This document shows, piece after piece, positions 51,001 to 63,441 of a DNA stretch of 64,000 nt. Origin of the DNA: Megalopta genalis (Eukaryota > Arthropoda > Insecta > Hymenoptera > Halictidae); contig NW_027477530.1 of NCBI RefSeq assembly GCF_051020955.1, positions 1 through 64,000 of the forward strand, written 5' to 3'. The number at the start of each line of letters is the position of its first letter. Within the stretch, counting starts at the first letter, position 1. Under the pieces are notes generated by a model, which was not told the DNA's origin, searched no databases, and saw only the letters and a program-made list of their open reading frames with translations. The position numbers and the translations under genes are program-made.

Positions 51001-53485
51001 CATCGCATTGATTTGAAGCTAAATCATGAGTTTCGCATGGATCAGAAGCTAACACGTTTGTTTCGCCTGCATTTGAAGCTATATCATTTATATCGCAAGT
51101 ATGTGAAGCTAAATCATTTGTTAAGCATGGATTTGAAGGTAAACCTCCTACATCGCATTGATTTGAAGCTAAATCATGAGTTTCGCATGGATCAGAAGCT
51201 AACACGTTTGTTTCGCCTGCATTTGAAGCTATATCATTTATATCGCAAGTATGTGAAGCTAAATCATTTGTTAAGCTTGGATTTGAAGGTATACCTTCTA
51301 CATCGCATTGATTTGAAGCTAAATCATGTGTTTCGCATAGATATGAAGCTATCTCATTTGTTTCGTCTGCATTTGAAGCTGTATCATTTATACCGCAAGT
51401 ATCTGAACCTAAATCATTTGTTTCGCATGGATTTGAAGCTAAGCCTTCTACTTTGCATTGATTTGAAGCTAAATCAAGTTTATCGCATGGATTTTGAAGC
51501 TAACTCGTTTGATCGTCTGCATTTGAAGCTTTTTCACTTATATCCCAAGTGTTTGAAGCTAAATCATTTGTTAAGCATTGATTTGAAGGTAATCCTTCTA
51601 CATCGCATTGATTTGAAGCTAAATCAAGTTTATCGCATGGATTTTGAAGCTAACTCGTTTGATCGTCTGCATTTGAAGCTATATCATTTATATCGCAAGT
51701 ATTAGAAGCTAAATCTTTGGATTGCATGGATTTGAAGCTCATCCTTCTACTTCGCATTGATTTGAAGCTAAATCAAATTTATCGCGTGGATCATGAAGCT
51801 AACTCGTTTGATCGTCTGCATTTAAAGCTATATCACTTATATCCCAAGTGTTTGAAGCTAAATCATTTGTTAAGCATGGATTTGAAGGTAAACCTTCTAC
51901 ATCGCATTGATTTGCAGCTAAATCAAGTTTATCGCATAGATTTTGAAGCTAACTCGTTTGATCGTCTGCATTTGAAGCTATATCATTTATATCGCAAGTA
52001 TTAGAAGCTAAATCTTTGGATTGCATGGATTTGAAGCTCATCCTTCTACTTCGCATTGATTTGAAGCTAAATCAAATTTATCGCGTGGATCATGAAGCTA
52101 ACTCGTTTGATCGTCTGCATTTAAAGCTATATCACTTATATCCCAAGTGTTTGAAGCTAAATCATTTGTTAAGCATGGATTTGAAGGTAAACCTTCTACA
52201 TCGCATTGATTTGCAGCTAAATCATGAGTTTCGCATGGATTAGAAGCTAACACGTTTGTTTCGCCTGCATTTGAAGCTGTGTCATTTATATCGCAAGTAT
52301 TTGAAGCTAAATCATTTGTGTTCCACGGATTTGAAGCTAATCCTTCTACGTCGCATTTATTTGAAGCTAAATCAAGTTTATCGCATGGATTTTGAAGCTA
52401 ACTCGTTTGATCGTCTGCATTTGAAGCTATATCACTTATATCCCAAGTGTTTGAAGCTAAATCATTTGTTAAGCATGGATTTGAAGGTATACCTTCTACA
52501 TCGCATTGATTTGAAGCTAAATCATGTGTTTCGCATAGATATGAAGCTATCTCGTTTGTTTCGCCTGCATTTGAAGCTATATCATTTATATCGCAAATAT
52601 TTGAAGCGAAATCATTTGTTAAGCATGGATTTGAAGGTAAACCATCTACATCGCATTGATTTGAAGCTAAATCATGAGTTTCGCATGGATTAGAAGCTAA
52701 CTAGTTTGTTTCGCCTGCATTTGAAGCTATGTCATTTATGTCGCAAGTATTTGAAGCTAAATCATTTGTGTTGCATGGATTTGAAGCTCATCCTTCTACT
52801 TCGCATTGATTTGAATCTAAATCAAGTTTACCGCATGGATTTTGAAGCTAACTCGTTTGATCGTCTGCATTTGAAGCTATATCACTTATATCCCAAGTGT
52901 TTGAAGCTAAATTATTTGTTAAGCATGGATTTGAAGGTAAACCTCCTACATCGCATTGATTTGAAGCTAAATCATGAGTTTCGCATGGATCAGAAGCTAA
53001 CACGTTTGTTTCGCCTGCATTTGAAGCCATATCATTTATATCGCAAATATTTGAAGCGAAATCATTTGTTAAGCATGGATTTGAAGGTAAACCTTCTACA
53101 TCGCATTGATTTGAAGCTAAATCATGAGTTTCGCATGGATTAGAAGCTAACTAGTTTGTTTCGCCTGCATTTGAGGCTATATCATTTATATCGCAAGTAT
53201 TTGAAGCTAAATCATTTGTGTTCCACGGATTTGAAGCTAATCCTTTTACTTCGCATTGATTTGAAGCTAAATCAAGTTTATCGCATGGATTTTGAAGCTA
53301 ACTCGTTTGATCGTCTGCATTTGAAGCTTTTTCACTTATATCCCAAGTGTTTGAAGCTAAATCATTTGTTAAGCATGGATTTGAAGTTGAACCTTCTACA
53401 TCGCATTGATTTGAAGGTAAACCTTCCACATCGCATTGATTTGAAGCTAAATCATGAGTTTCGCATGGATTAGAAGCTAACTCGT
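48028..53485. repeat. Right-hand super-repeat, copy 1 (5,458 bp)
   Basis: Restarts at 53,486 (+5,458) and 58,014 (+9,986). The length is 182 monomers minus two bases, because of two one-base deletions near 51,715 and 52,014. It includes a 150 bp tandem duplication carrying GGATCAGAAG and GTATGTGAAG, around 50,980-51,279. It carries the private ACCGCATGG variant (52,830) shared with copy 2. Confidence 0.93.
51701..52300. repeat. Divergent 299 bp tandem pair
   Basis: Two consecutive 299 bp HORs carry a distinctive set of variants: ATTAGAAGC, CTTTGGATTGC (one base short), GCGTGGATCATGAAG, CATTTAAAGC and ATTTGCAGC. None of these appears elsewhere in the window except in the same place in the other two right-hand copies. 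Each 299 bp copy contains the same one-base deletion. Confidence 0.9.
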
Positions 53486-54085
53486 TTGTTTCGCCTGCAT
53501 TTGAAGCTATATCATTTATGTCGCAAGTATTTGAAGCTAAATCATTTGTGTTGCATGGATTTGAAGCTCATCCTTCTACTTCGCATTGATTTGAAGCTAA
53601 ATCAAGTTTATCGCATGGATTTTGAAGCTAACTCGTTTGATCGTCTGCATTTGAAGCTATATCACTTATATCCCAAGTGTTTGAAGCTAAATTATTTGTT
53701 AAGCATGGATTTGAATGTCAACCTCCTACATCGCATTGATTTGAAGCTAAATCATGAGTTTCGCATGGATTAGAAGCTAACACGTTTGTTTCGCCTGCAT
53801 TTGAAGCTATATCATTTATATCGCAAATATTTGAAGCGAAATCATTTGTTAAGCATGGATTTGAAGATAAACCTTCTACATCGCATTGATTTGAAGCTAA
53901 ATCATGAGTTTCGCATGGACTAGAAGCTAACTAGTTTGTTTCGCCTGCATTTGAAGCTATATCATTTATATCGCAAGTATTTGAAGCTAAATCATTTGTT
54001 AAGCATGGATTTGAAGGTAAACCATCTACATCGCATTGATTTGAAGCTAAATCATGAGTTTCGCATGGATTAGAAGCTAACTAGT

Positions 54086-54373
54086 TTGTTTCGCCTGCAT
54101 TTGAAGCTATATCATTTATGTCGCAAGTATTTGAAGCTAAATCATTTGTGTTGCATGGATTTGAAGCTCATCCTTCTACTTCGCATTGATTTGAAGCTAA
54201 ATCAAGTTTATCGCATGGATTTTGAAGCTAACTCGTTTGATCGTCTGCATTTGAAGCTATATCACTTATATCCCAAGTGTTTGAAGCTAAATTATTTGTT
54301 AAGCATGGATTTGAATGTCAACCTCCTACATCGCATTGATTTGAAGCTAAATCATGAGTTTCGCATGGATTAG
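54086..54373. repeat. Fusion HOR at the 930 bp deletion
   Basis: This HOR begins like 48,628 and ends like 49,558 (d monomer GAATGTCAACC). Copies 1 and 3 have three additional HORs here (300, 300 and 330 bp). An unequal exchange between similar HORs explains the fusion. The exact crossover is hidden in identical sequence. Confidence 0.88.
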
Positions 54374-56228
54374 AAGCTAACACGTTTGTTTCGCCTGCAT
54401 TTGAAGCTATATCATTTATATCGCAAATATTTGAAGCGTAATCATTTGTTAAGCATGGATTTGAAGGTAAACCTTCTACATCGCATTGATTTGAAGCTAA
54501 ATCATGAGTTTCGCATGGACTAGAAGCTAACTAGTTTGTTTCGCCTGCATTTGAAGCTATATCATTTATATCGCAAGTATTTGAAGCTAAATCATTTGTG
54601 TTCCACGGATTTGAAGCTGATCCTTCTACTTCGCATTGATTTGAAGCTAAATCAAGTTTATCGCATGGATTTTGAATCTATCTCGTTTGATCGTCTGCAT
54701 TTGATGCCATATCACTTATATCTCAAGTGTTTGAAGATAAATCATTTTTTAAGCATGGATTTGAAGGTAAACCTTCTACATCGCATTGATTTGAAGCTAA
54801 ATCATGAGTTTCGCATGGATTAGAAGCTAACACGTTTGTTTCGCCTGCATTTGAAGCTATATCATTTATATCGCAAGTATTTGAAGCTAAATCATTTGTT
54901 AAGCATGGATTTGAAGGTATACCTTCTACATCGCATTGATTTGAAGCTAAATCATGTGTTTCGCATAGATATGAAGCTATCTCGTTTGTTTCGTCTGCAT
55001 TTGAAGCTGTATCATTTATACCGCAAGTATCTGATCCTAAATCATTTGTTTCGCATGGATTTGAAGCTAAGCCTTCTACTTTGCATTGATTTGAAGCTAA
55101 ATCAAGTTTATCGCATGGATTTTGAAGCTAACTCGTTTGATCGTCTGCATTTGAAGCTTTTTCACTTATATCCCAAGTGTTTGAAGCTAAATCATTTGTT
55201 AAGCATTGATTTGAAGGTAAACCTTCCACATCGCATTGATTTGAAGCTAAATCATGAGTTTCGCATGGTTTAGAAGCTAACTCGTTTCTTTCGCCTGCAT
55301 TTGAAGCTATATCATTTATGTCGCAAGTATTTGAAGCTAAATCATTTGTGTTGCATGGATTTGAAGCTCATCCTTCTACTTCTCATTGATTTGAAGCTAA
55401 ATCAAGTTTATCGCATGGATTTTGAAGCTAACTCGTTTGATCGTCTGCATTTGAAGCTATATCACTTATATCCCAAGTGTTTGAAGCTAAATTATTTGTT
55501 AAGCATGGATTTGAAGGTAAACCTCCTACATCGCATTGATTTGAAGCTAAATCATGAGTTTCGCATGGATCAGAAGCTAACACGTTTGTTTCGCCTGCAT
55601 TTGAAGCTATATCATTTATATCGCAAGTATGTGAAGCTAAATCATTTGTTAAGCATGGATTTGAAGGTAAACCTCCTACATCGCATTGATTTGAAGCTAA
55701 ATCATGAGTTTCGCATGGATCAGAAGCTAACACGTTTGTTTCGCCTGCATTTGAAGCTATATCATTTATATCGCAAGTATGTGAAGCTAAATCATTTGTT
55801 AAGCTTGGATTTGAAGGTATACCTTCTACATCGCATTGATTTGAAGCTAAATCATGTGTTTCGCATAGATATGAAGCTATCTCATTTGTTTCGTCTGCAT
55901 TTGAAGCTGTATCATTTATACCGCAAGTATCTGAACCTAAATCATTTGTTTCGCATGGATTTGAAGCTAAGCCTTCTACTTTGCATTGATTTGAAGCTAA
56001 ATCAAGTTTATCGCATGGATTTTGAAGCTAACTCGTTTGATCGTCTGCATTTGAAGCTTTTTCACTTATATCCCAAGTGTTTGAAGCTAAATCATTTGTT
56101 AAGCATTGATTTGAAGGTAATCCTTCTACATCGCATTGATTTGAAGCTAAATCAAGTTTATCGCATGGATTTTGAAGCTAACTCGTTTGATCGTCTGCAT
56201 TTGAAGCTATATCATTTATATCGCAAGT

Positions 56229-56828
56229 ATTAGAAGCTAAATCTTTGGATTGCATGGATTTGAAGCTCATCCTTCTACTTCGCATTGATTTGAAGCTAAA
56301 TCAAATTTATCGCGTGGATCATGAAGCTAACTCGTTTGATCGTCTGCATTTAAAGCTATATCACTTATATCCCAAGTGTTTGAAGCTAAATCATTTGTTA
56401 AGCATGGATTTGAAGGTAAACCTTCTACATCGCATTGATTTGCAGCTAAATCAAGTTTATCGCATAGATTTTGAAGCTAACTCGTTTGATCGTCTGCATT
56501 TGAAGCTATATCATTTATATCGCAAGTATTAGAAGCTAAATCTTTGGATTGCATGGATTTGAAGCTCATCCTTCTACTTCGCATTGATTTGAAGCTAAAT
56601 CAAATTTATCGCGTGGATCATGAAGCTAACTCGTTTGATCGTCTGCATTTAAAGCTATATCACTTATATCCCAAGTGTTTGAAGCTAAATCATTTGTTAA
56701 GCATGGATTTGAAGGTAAACCTTCTACATCGCATTGATTTGCAGCTAAATCATGAGTTTCGCATGGATTAGAAGCTAACACGTTTGTTTCGCCTGCATTT
56801 GAAGCTGTGTCATTTATATCGCAAGTAT
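56229..56828. repeat. Divergent 299 bp tandem pair, second occurrence
   Basis: The same pair as at 51,701-52,300, at +4,528 bp. It has the same CTTTGGATTGC one-base deletions (about 56,243 and 56,542) and the same GCGTGGATCATG, CATTTAAAGC and TTTGCAGC markers. Confidence 0.9.
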
Positions 56829-59800
56829 TTGAAGCTAAATCATTTGTGTTCCACGGATTTGAAGCTAATCCTTCTACGTCGCATTTATTTGAAGCTAAAT
56901 CAAGTTTATCGCATGGATTTTGAAGCTAACTCGTTTGATCGTCTGCATTTGAAGCTATATCACTTATATCCCAAGTGTTTGAAGCTAAATCATTTGTTAA
57001 GCATGGATTTGAAGGTATACCTTCTACATCGCATTGATTTGAAGCTAAATCATGTGTTTCGCATAGATATGAAGCTATCTCGTTTGTTTCGCCTGCATTT
57101 GAAGCTATATCATTTATATCGCAAATATTTGAAGCGAAATCATTTGTTAAGCATGGATTTGAAGGTAAACCATCTACATCGCATTGATTTGAAGCTAAAT
57201 CATGAGTTTCGCATGGATTAGAAGCTAACTAGTTTGTTTCGCCTGCATTTGAAGCTATGTCATTTATGTCGCAAGTATTTGAAGCTAAATCATTTGTGTT
57301 GCATGGATTTGAAGCTCATCCTTCTACTTCGCATTGATTTGAATCTAAATCAAGTTTACCGCATGGATTTTGAAGCTAACTCGTTTGATCGTCTGCATTT
57401 GAAGCTATATCACTTATATCCCAAGTGTTTGAAGCTAAATTATTTGTTAAGCATGGATTTGAAGGTAAACCTCCTACATCGCATTGATTTGAAGCTAAAT
57501 CATGAGTTTCGCATGGATCAGAAGCTAACACGTTTGTTTCGCCTGCATTTGAAGCCATATCATTTATATCGCAAATATTTGAAGCGAAATCATTTGTTAA
57601 GCATGGATTTGAAGGTAAACCTTCTACATCGCATTGATTTGAAGCTAAATCATGAGTTTCGCATGGATTAGAAGCTAACTAGTTTGTTTCGCCTGCATTT
57701 GAGGCTATATCATTTATATCGCAAGTATTTGAAGCTAAATCATTTGTGTTCCACGGATTTGAAGCTAATCCTTTTACTTCGCATTGATTTGAAGCTAAAT
57801 CAAGTTTATCGCATGGATTTTGAAGCTAACTCGTTTGATCGTCTGCATTTGAAGCTTTTTCACTTATATCCCAAGTGTTTGAAGCTAAATCATTTGTTAA
57901 GCATGGATTTGAAGTTGAACCTTCTACATCGCATTGATTTGAAGGTAAACCTTCCACATCGCATTGATTTGAAGCTAAATCATGAGTTTCGCATGGATTA
58001 GAAGCTAACTCGTTTGTTTCGCCTGCATTTGAAGCTATATCATTTATGTCGCAAGTATTTGAAGCTAAATCATTTGTGTTGCATGGATTTGAAGCTCATC
58101 CTTCTACTTCGCATTGATTTGAAGCTAAATCAAGTTTATCGCATGGATTTTGAAGCTAACTCGTTTGATCGTCTGCATTTGAAGCTATATCACTTATATC
58201 CCAAGTGTTTGAAGCTAAATTATTTGTTAAGCATGGATTTGAATGTCAACCTCCTACATCGCATTGATTTGAAGCTAAATCATGAGTTTCGCATGGATTA
58301 GAAGCTAACACGTTTGTTTCGCCTGCATTTGAAGCTATATCATTTATATCGCAAATATTTGAAGCGAAATCATTTGTTAAGCATGGATTTGAAGGTAAAC
58401 CTTCTACATCGCATTGATTTGAAGCTAAATCATGAGTTTCGCATGGACTAGAAGCTAACTAGTTTGTTTCGCCTGCATTTGAAGCTATATCATTTATATC
58501 GCAAGTATTTGAAGCTAAATCATTTGTTAAGCATGGATTTGAAGGTAAACCATCTACATCGCATTGATTTGAAGCTAAATCATGAGTTTCGCATGGATTA
58601 GAAGCTAACTAGTTTGTTTCGCCTGCATTTGAAGCTATATCATTTATGTCGCAAGTATTTGAAGCTAAATCATTTGTGTTGCATGGATTTGAAGCTCATC
58701 CTTCTACTTCGCATTGATTTGAATCTAAATCAAGTTTATCGCATGGATTTTGAAGCTAACTCGTTTGATCGTCTGCATTTGAAGCTATATCACTTATATC
58801 CCAAGTGTTTGAAGCTAAATTATTTGTTAAGCATGGATTTGAAGGTAAACCTCCTACATCGCATTGATTTGAAGCTAAATCATGAGTTTCGCATGGATTA
58901 GAAGCTAACTAGTTTGTTTCGCCTGCATTTGAAGCTATATCATTTATGTCGCAAGTATTTGAAGCTAAATCATTTGTGTTGCATGGATTTGAAGCTCATC
59001 CTTCTACTTCGCATTGATTTGAATCTAAATCAAGTTTATCGCATGGATTTTGAAGCTAACTCGTTTGATCGTCTGCATTTGAAGCTATATCACTTATATC
59101 CCAAGTGTTTGAAGCTAAATTATTTGTTAAGCATGGATTTGAAGGTAAACCTCCTACATCGCATTGATTTGAAGCTAAATCATGAGTTTCGCATGGATTA
59201 GAAGCTAACTAGTTTGTTTCGCCTGCATTTGAAGCTATATCATTTATATCGCAAGTATTTGAAGCTAAATCATTTGTGTTCCACGGATTTGAAGCTAATC
59301 CTTTTACTTCGCATTGATTTGAAGCTAAATCAAGTTTATCGCATGGATTTTGAAGCTAACTCGTTTGATCGTCTGCATTTGAAGCTTTTTCACTTATATC
59401 CCAAGTGTTTGAAGCTAAATCATTTGTTAAGCATGGATTTGAAGTTGAACCTTCTACATCGCATTGATTTGAAGGTAAACCTTCCACATCGCATTGATTT
59501 GAAGCTAAATCATGAGTTTCGCATGGATTAGAAGCTAACTCGTTTGTTTCGCCTGCATTTGAAGCTATATCATTTATGTCGCAAGTATTTGAAGCTAAAT
59601 CATTTGTGTTGCATGGATTTGAAGCTCATCCTTCTACTTCGCATTGATTTGAAGCTAAATCAAGTTTATCGCATGGATTTTGAAGCTAACTCGTTTGATC
59701 GTCTGCATTTGAAGCTATATCACTTATATCCCAAGTGTTTGAAGCTAAATTATTTGTTAAGCATGGATTTGAATGTCAACCTCCTACATCGCATTGATTT

Positions 59801-61536
59801 GAAGCTAAATCATGAGTTTCGCATGGATTAGAAGCTAACACGTTTGTTTCGCCTGCATTTGAAGCTATATCATTTATATCGCAAATATTTGAAGCGTAAT
59901 CATTTGTTAAGCATGGATTTGAAGGTAAACCTTCTACATCGCATTGATTTGAAGCTAAATCATGAGTTTCGCATGGACTAGAAGCTAACTAGTTTGTTTC
60001 GCCTGCATTTGAAGCTATATCATTTATATCGCAAGTATTTGAAGCTAAATCATTTGTGTTCCACGGATTTGAAGCTGATCCTTCTACTTCGCATTGATTT
60101 GAAGCTAAATCAAGTTTATCGCATGGATTTTGAATCTATCTCGTTTGATCGTCTGCATTTGATGCCATATCACTTATATCTCAAGTGTTTGAAGATAAAT
60201 CATTTTTTAAGCATGGATTTGAAGGTAAACCTTCTACATCGCATTGATTTGAAGCTAAATCATGAGTTTCGCATGGATTAGAAGCTAACACGTTTGTTTC
60301 GCCTGCATTTGAAGCTATATCATTTATATCGCAAGTATTTGAAGCTAAATCATTTGTTAAGCATGGATTTGAAGGTATACCTTCTACATCGCATTGATTT
60401 GAAGCTAAATCATGTGTTTCGCATAGATATGAAGCTATCTCGTTTGTTTCGTCTGCATTTGAAGCTGTATCATTTATACCGCAAGTATCTGATCCTAAAT
60501 CATTTGTTTCGCATGGATTTGAAGCTAAGCCTTCTACTTTGCATTGATTTGAAGCTAAATCAAGTTTATCGCATGGATTTTGAAGCTAACTCGTTTGATC
60601 GTCTGCATTTGAAGCTTTTTCACTTATATCCCAAGTGTTTGAAGCTAAATCATTTGTTAAGCATTGATTTGAAGGTAAACCTTCCACATCGCATTGATTT
60701 GAAGCTAAATCATGAGTTTCGCATGGTTTAGAAGCTAACTCGTTTCTTTCGCCTGCATTTGAAGCTATATCATTTATGTCGCAAGTATTTGAAGCTAAAT
60801 CATTTGTGTTGCATGGATTTGAAGCTCATCCTTCTACTTCTCATTGATTTGAAGCTAAATCAAGTTTATCGCATGGATTTTGAAGCTAACTCGTTTGATC
60901 GTCTGCATTTGAAGCTATATCACTTATATCCCAAGTGTTTGAAGCTAAATTATTTGTTAAGCATGGATTTGAAGGTAAACCTCCTACATCGCATTGATTT
61001 GAAGCTAAATCATGAGTTTCGCATGGATCAGAAGCTAACACGTTTGTTTCGCCTGCATTTGAAGCTATATCATTTATATCGCAAGTATGTGAAGCTAAAT
61101 CATTTGTTAAGCTTGGATTTGAAGGTATACCTTCTACATCGCATTGATTTGAAGCTAAATCATGTGTTTCGCATAGATATGAAGCTATCTCGTTTGTTTC
61201 GTCTGCATTTGAAGCTGTATCATTTATACCGCAAGTATCTGAACCTAAATCATTTGTTTCGCATGGATTTGAAGCTAAGCCTTCTACTTTGCATTGATTT
61301 GAAGCTAAATCAAGTTTATCGCATGGATTTTGAAGCTAACTCGTTTGATCGTCTGCATTTGAAGCTTTTTCACTTATATCCCAAGTGTTTGAAGCTAAAT
61401 CATTTGTTAAGCATTGATTTGAAGGTAATCCTTCTACATCGCATTGATTTGAAGCTAAATCAAGTTTATCGCATGGATTTTGAAGCTAACTCGTTTGATC
61501 GTCTGCATTTGAAGCTATATCATTTATATCGCAAGT

Positions 61537-62136
61537 ATTAGAAGCTAAATCTTTGGATTGCATGGATTTGAAGCTCATCCTTCTACTTCGCATTGATTTG
61601 AAGCTAAATCAAATTTATCGCGTGGATCATGAAGCTAACTCGTTTGATCGTCTGCATTTAAAGCTATATCACTTATATCCCAAGTGTTTGAAGCTAAATC
61701 ATTTGTTAAGCATGGATTTGAAGGTAAACCTTCTACATCGCATTGATTTGCAGCTAAATCAAGTTTATCGCATAGATTTTGAAGCTAACTCGTTTGATCG
61801 TCTGCATTTGAAGCTATATCATTTATATCGCAAGTATTAGAAGCTAAATCTTTGGATTGCATGGATTTGAAGCTCATCCTTCTACTTCGCATTGATTTGA
61901 AGCTAAATCAAATTTATCGCGTGGATCATGAAGCTAACTCGTTTGATCGTCTGCATTTAAAGCTATATCACTTATATCCCAAGTGTTTGAAGCTAAATCA
62001 TTTGTTAAGCATGGATTTGAAGGTAAACCTTCTACATCGCATTGATTTGCAGCTAAATCATGAGTTTCGCATGGATTAGAAGCTAACACGTTTGTTTCGC
62101 CTGCATTTGAAGCTGTGTCATTTATATCGCAAGTAT
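61537..62136. repeat. Divergent 299 bp tandem pair, third occurrence
   Basis: The same marker set as the other two pairs, with one-base deletions near 61,552 and 61,851. Together the three pairs account for six of the eight off-register indels in the window, all descended from one deletion. Confidence 0.9.
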
Positions 62137-62299
62137 TTGAAGCTAAATCATTTGTGTTCCACGGATTTGAAGCTAATCCTTCTACGTCGCATTTATTTGA
62201 AGCTAAATCAAGTTTATCGCATGGATTTTGAAGCTAACTCGTTTGATCGTCTGCATTTGAAGCTATATCACTTATATCCCAAGTGTTTGAAGCTAAATC

Positions 62300-63441
62300 A
62301 TTTGTTAAGCATGGATTTGAAGGTAAACCTTCTATATCGCATTGATTTGAAGCTAAATCATGAGTTTCGCATAGATATGAAGCTAACTCGTTTGTTTCGT
62401 CTGCATTTGAAGCTGTATCATTTATACCGCAAGTATCTGAACCTAAATCATTTGTTTCGCATGGATTTGAAGCTAAGCCTTCTACTTTGCATTGATTTGA
62501 AGCTAAATCAAGTTTATCGCATGGATTTTGAAGCTAACTCGTTTGATCGTCTGCATTTCAAGCTATATCACTTATATCCCAAGTGTTTGAAGCTTAATCA
62601 TTTGTTGCGCATGGATTTGAAGGTGAACCTTCTACATCGCATTGATTTGAAGCTAAATCATGAGTTTCGCATGGATTAGAAGCTAACTCGTTTGTTTCGC
62701 CTGCATTTGAAGCTATATCATTTATATCGCTAGTATTTGAAGCTAAATCATTTGTGTTGCATGGATTTGAAGCTCATCCTTCTACTTCCCATTGATTTGA
62801 ATCTAAATCAAATTTATCGCGTGGATTATGTAGCTAACTCGTTTGATCGTCTGCATTTGAAGCTATATCAGTTATATCCCAAGTGTTTGAAGCTAAATTA
62901 TTTGTTAAGCATGGATTTGAAGGTAAACCTTCCACATCGCATTGATTTGAAGCTAAATCAAGTTTATCGCATGGATTTTGAAGCTAACTCGTTTGTTCGC
63001 CTGCATTTGAAGCTATATCACATATATCACAAGTGTTTGAAGCTAAATCATTTGTTGCGCATGGATTTGAAGGTCAACCTTCTACATCGCATTGATTTGA
63101 AGCTAAATCATGAGTTTCGCATGGATTAGAAGCTAACTCGATTGTTTCGCCCGCATTTGAAGCTATATCATTTATATCGCAAGTATTTGAAGCTAAATCA
63201 TTTGTGTTGCATGGATTTGAAGCTCATCCTTCTACTTCGCATTGATTTGAAGCTAAATCAAGTTTATCGCATGGATTTTGAAGCTAACTCGTTTGATCGT
63301 CTGCATTTGATGCCATATCACTTATATCCCAAGTGTTTGAAGCTAAATCATTTGTTGCGCATGGATTTGAAGGTGAACCTTCTACATCGCATTGATTTGA
63401 AGCTAAATCATGAGTTTCGCATGGATTAGAAGCTAACTCGT
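62300..63441. repeat. Variant-rich segment of the array
   Basis: Monomers here carry many changes not seen elsewhere in the window: TTCTATATCGC (62,330), GCTTAATCATTTGTTGCGC (about 62,592), ATCGCTAGTATT (62,727), CTTCCCATTG (62,785), GGATTATGTAGC (62,823), ATCAGTTATATCCC (62,868), CACATATATCAC (63,020) and CTCGATTGTTTCGCCCGC (63,137). The 30 bp register is intact. It looks like an older or less homogenised part of the array. Confidence 0.85.

Larger units (their letters stand above)
53486..58013. repeat. Right-hand super-repeat, copy 2 (4,528 bp)
   Basis: Matches copy 1 except for a 930 bp loss. After 54,086 the HOR series jumps from the equivalent of 48,628 to that of 49,558. Downstream markers then match copy 1 at +4,528 bp throughout (50308 to 54836, 51717 to 56245, 52706 to 57234). 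It shares the ACCGCATGG variant (57,358). It has its own change TTGAAGATAAACC near 53,866. Confidence 0.93.
58014..63441. repeat. Right-hand super-repeat, copy 3 (5,428 bp)
   Basis: Retains the 930 bp lost from copy 2 (58614, 58914 and 59214 match 48628, 48928 and 49228 at +9,986). It has only one copy of the 150 bp segment that is duplicated in copies 1 and 2, so it may be the older form there. Its last kilobase diverges from the other copies. Confidence 0.9.
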
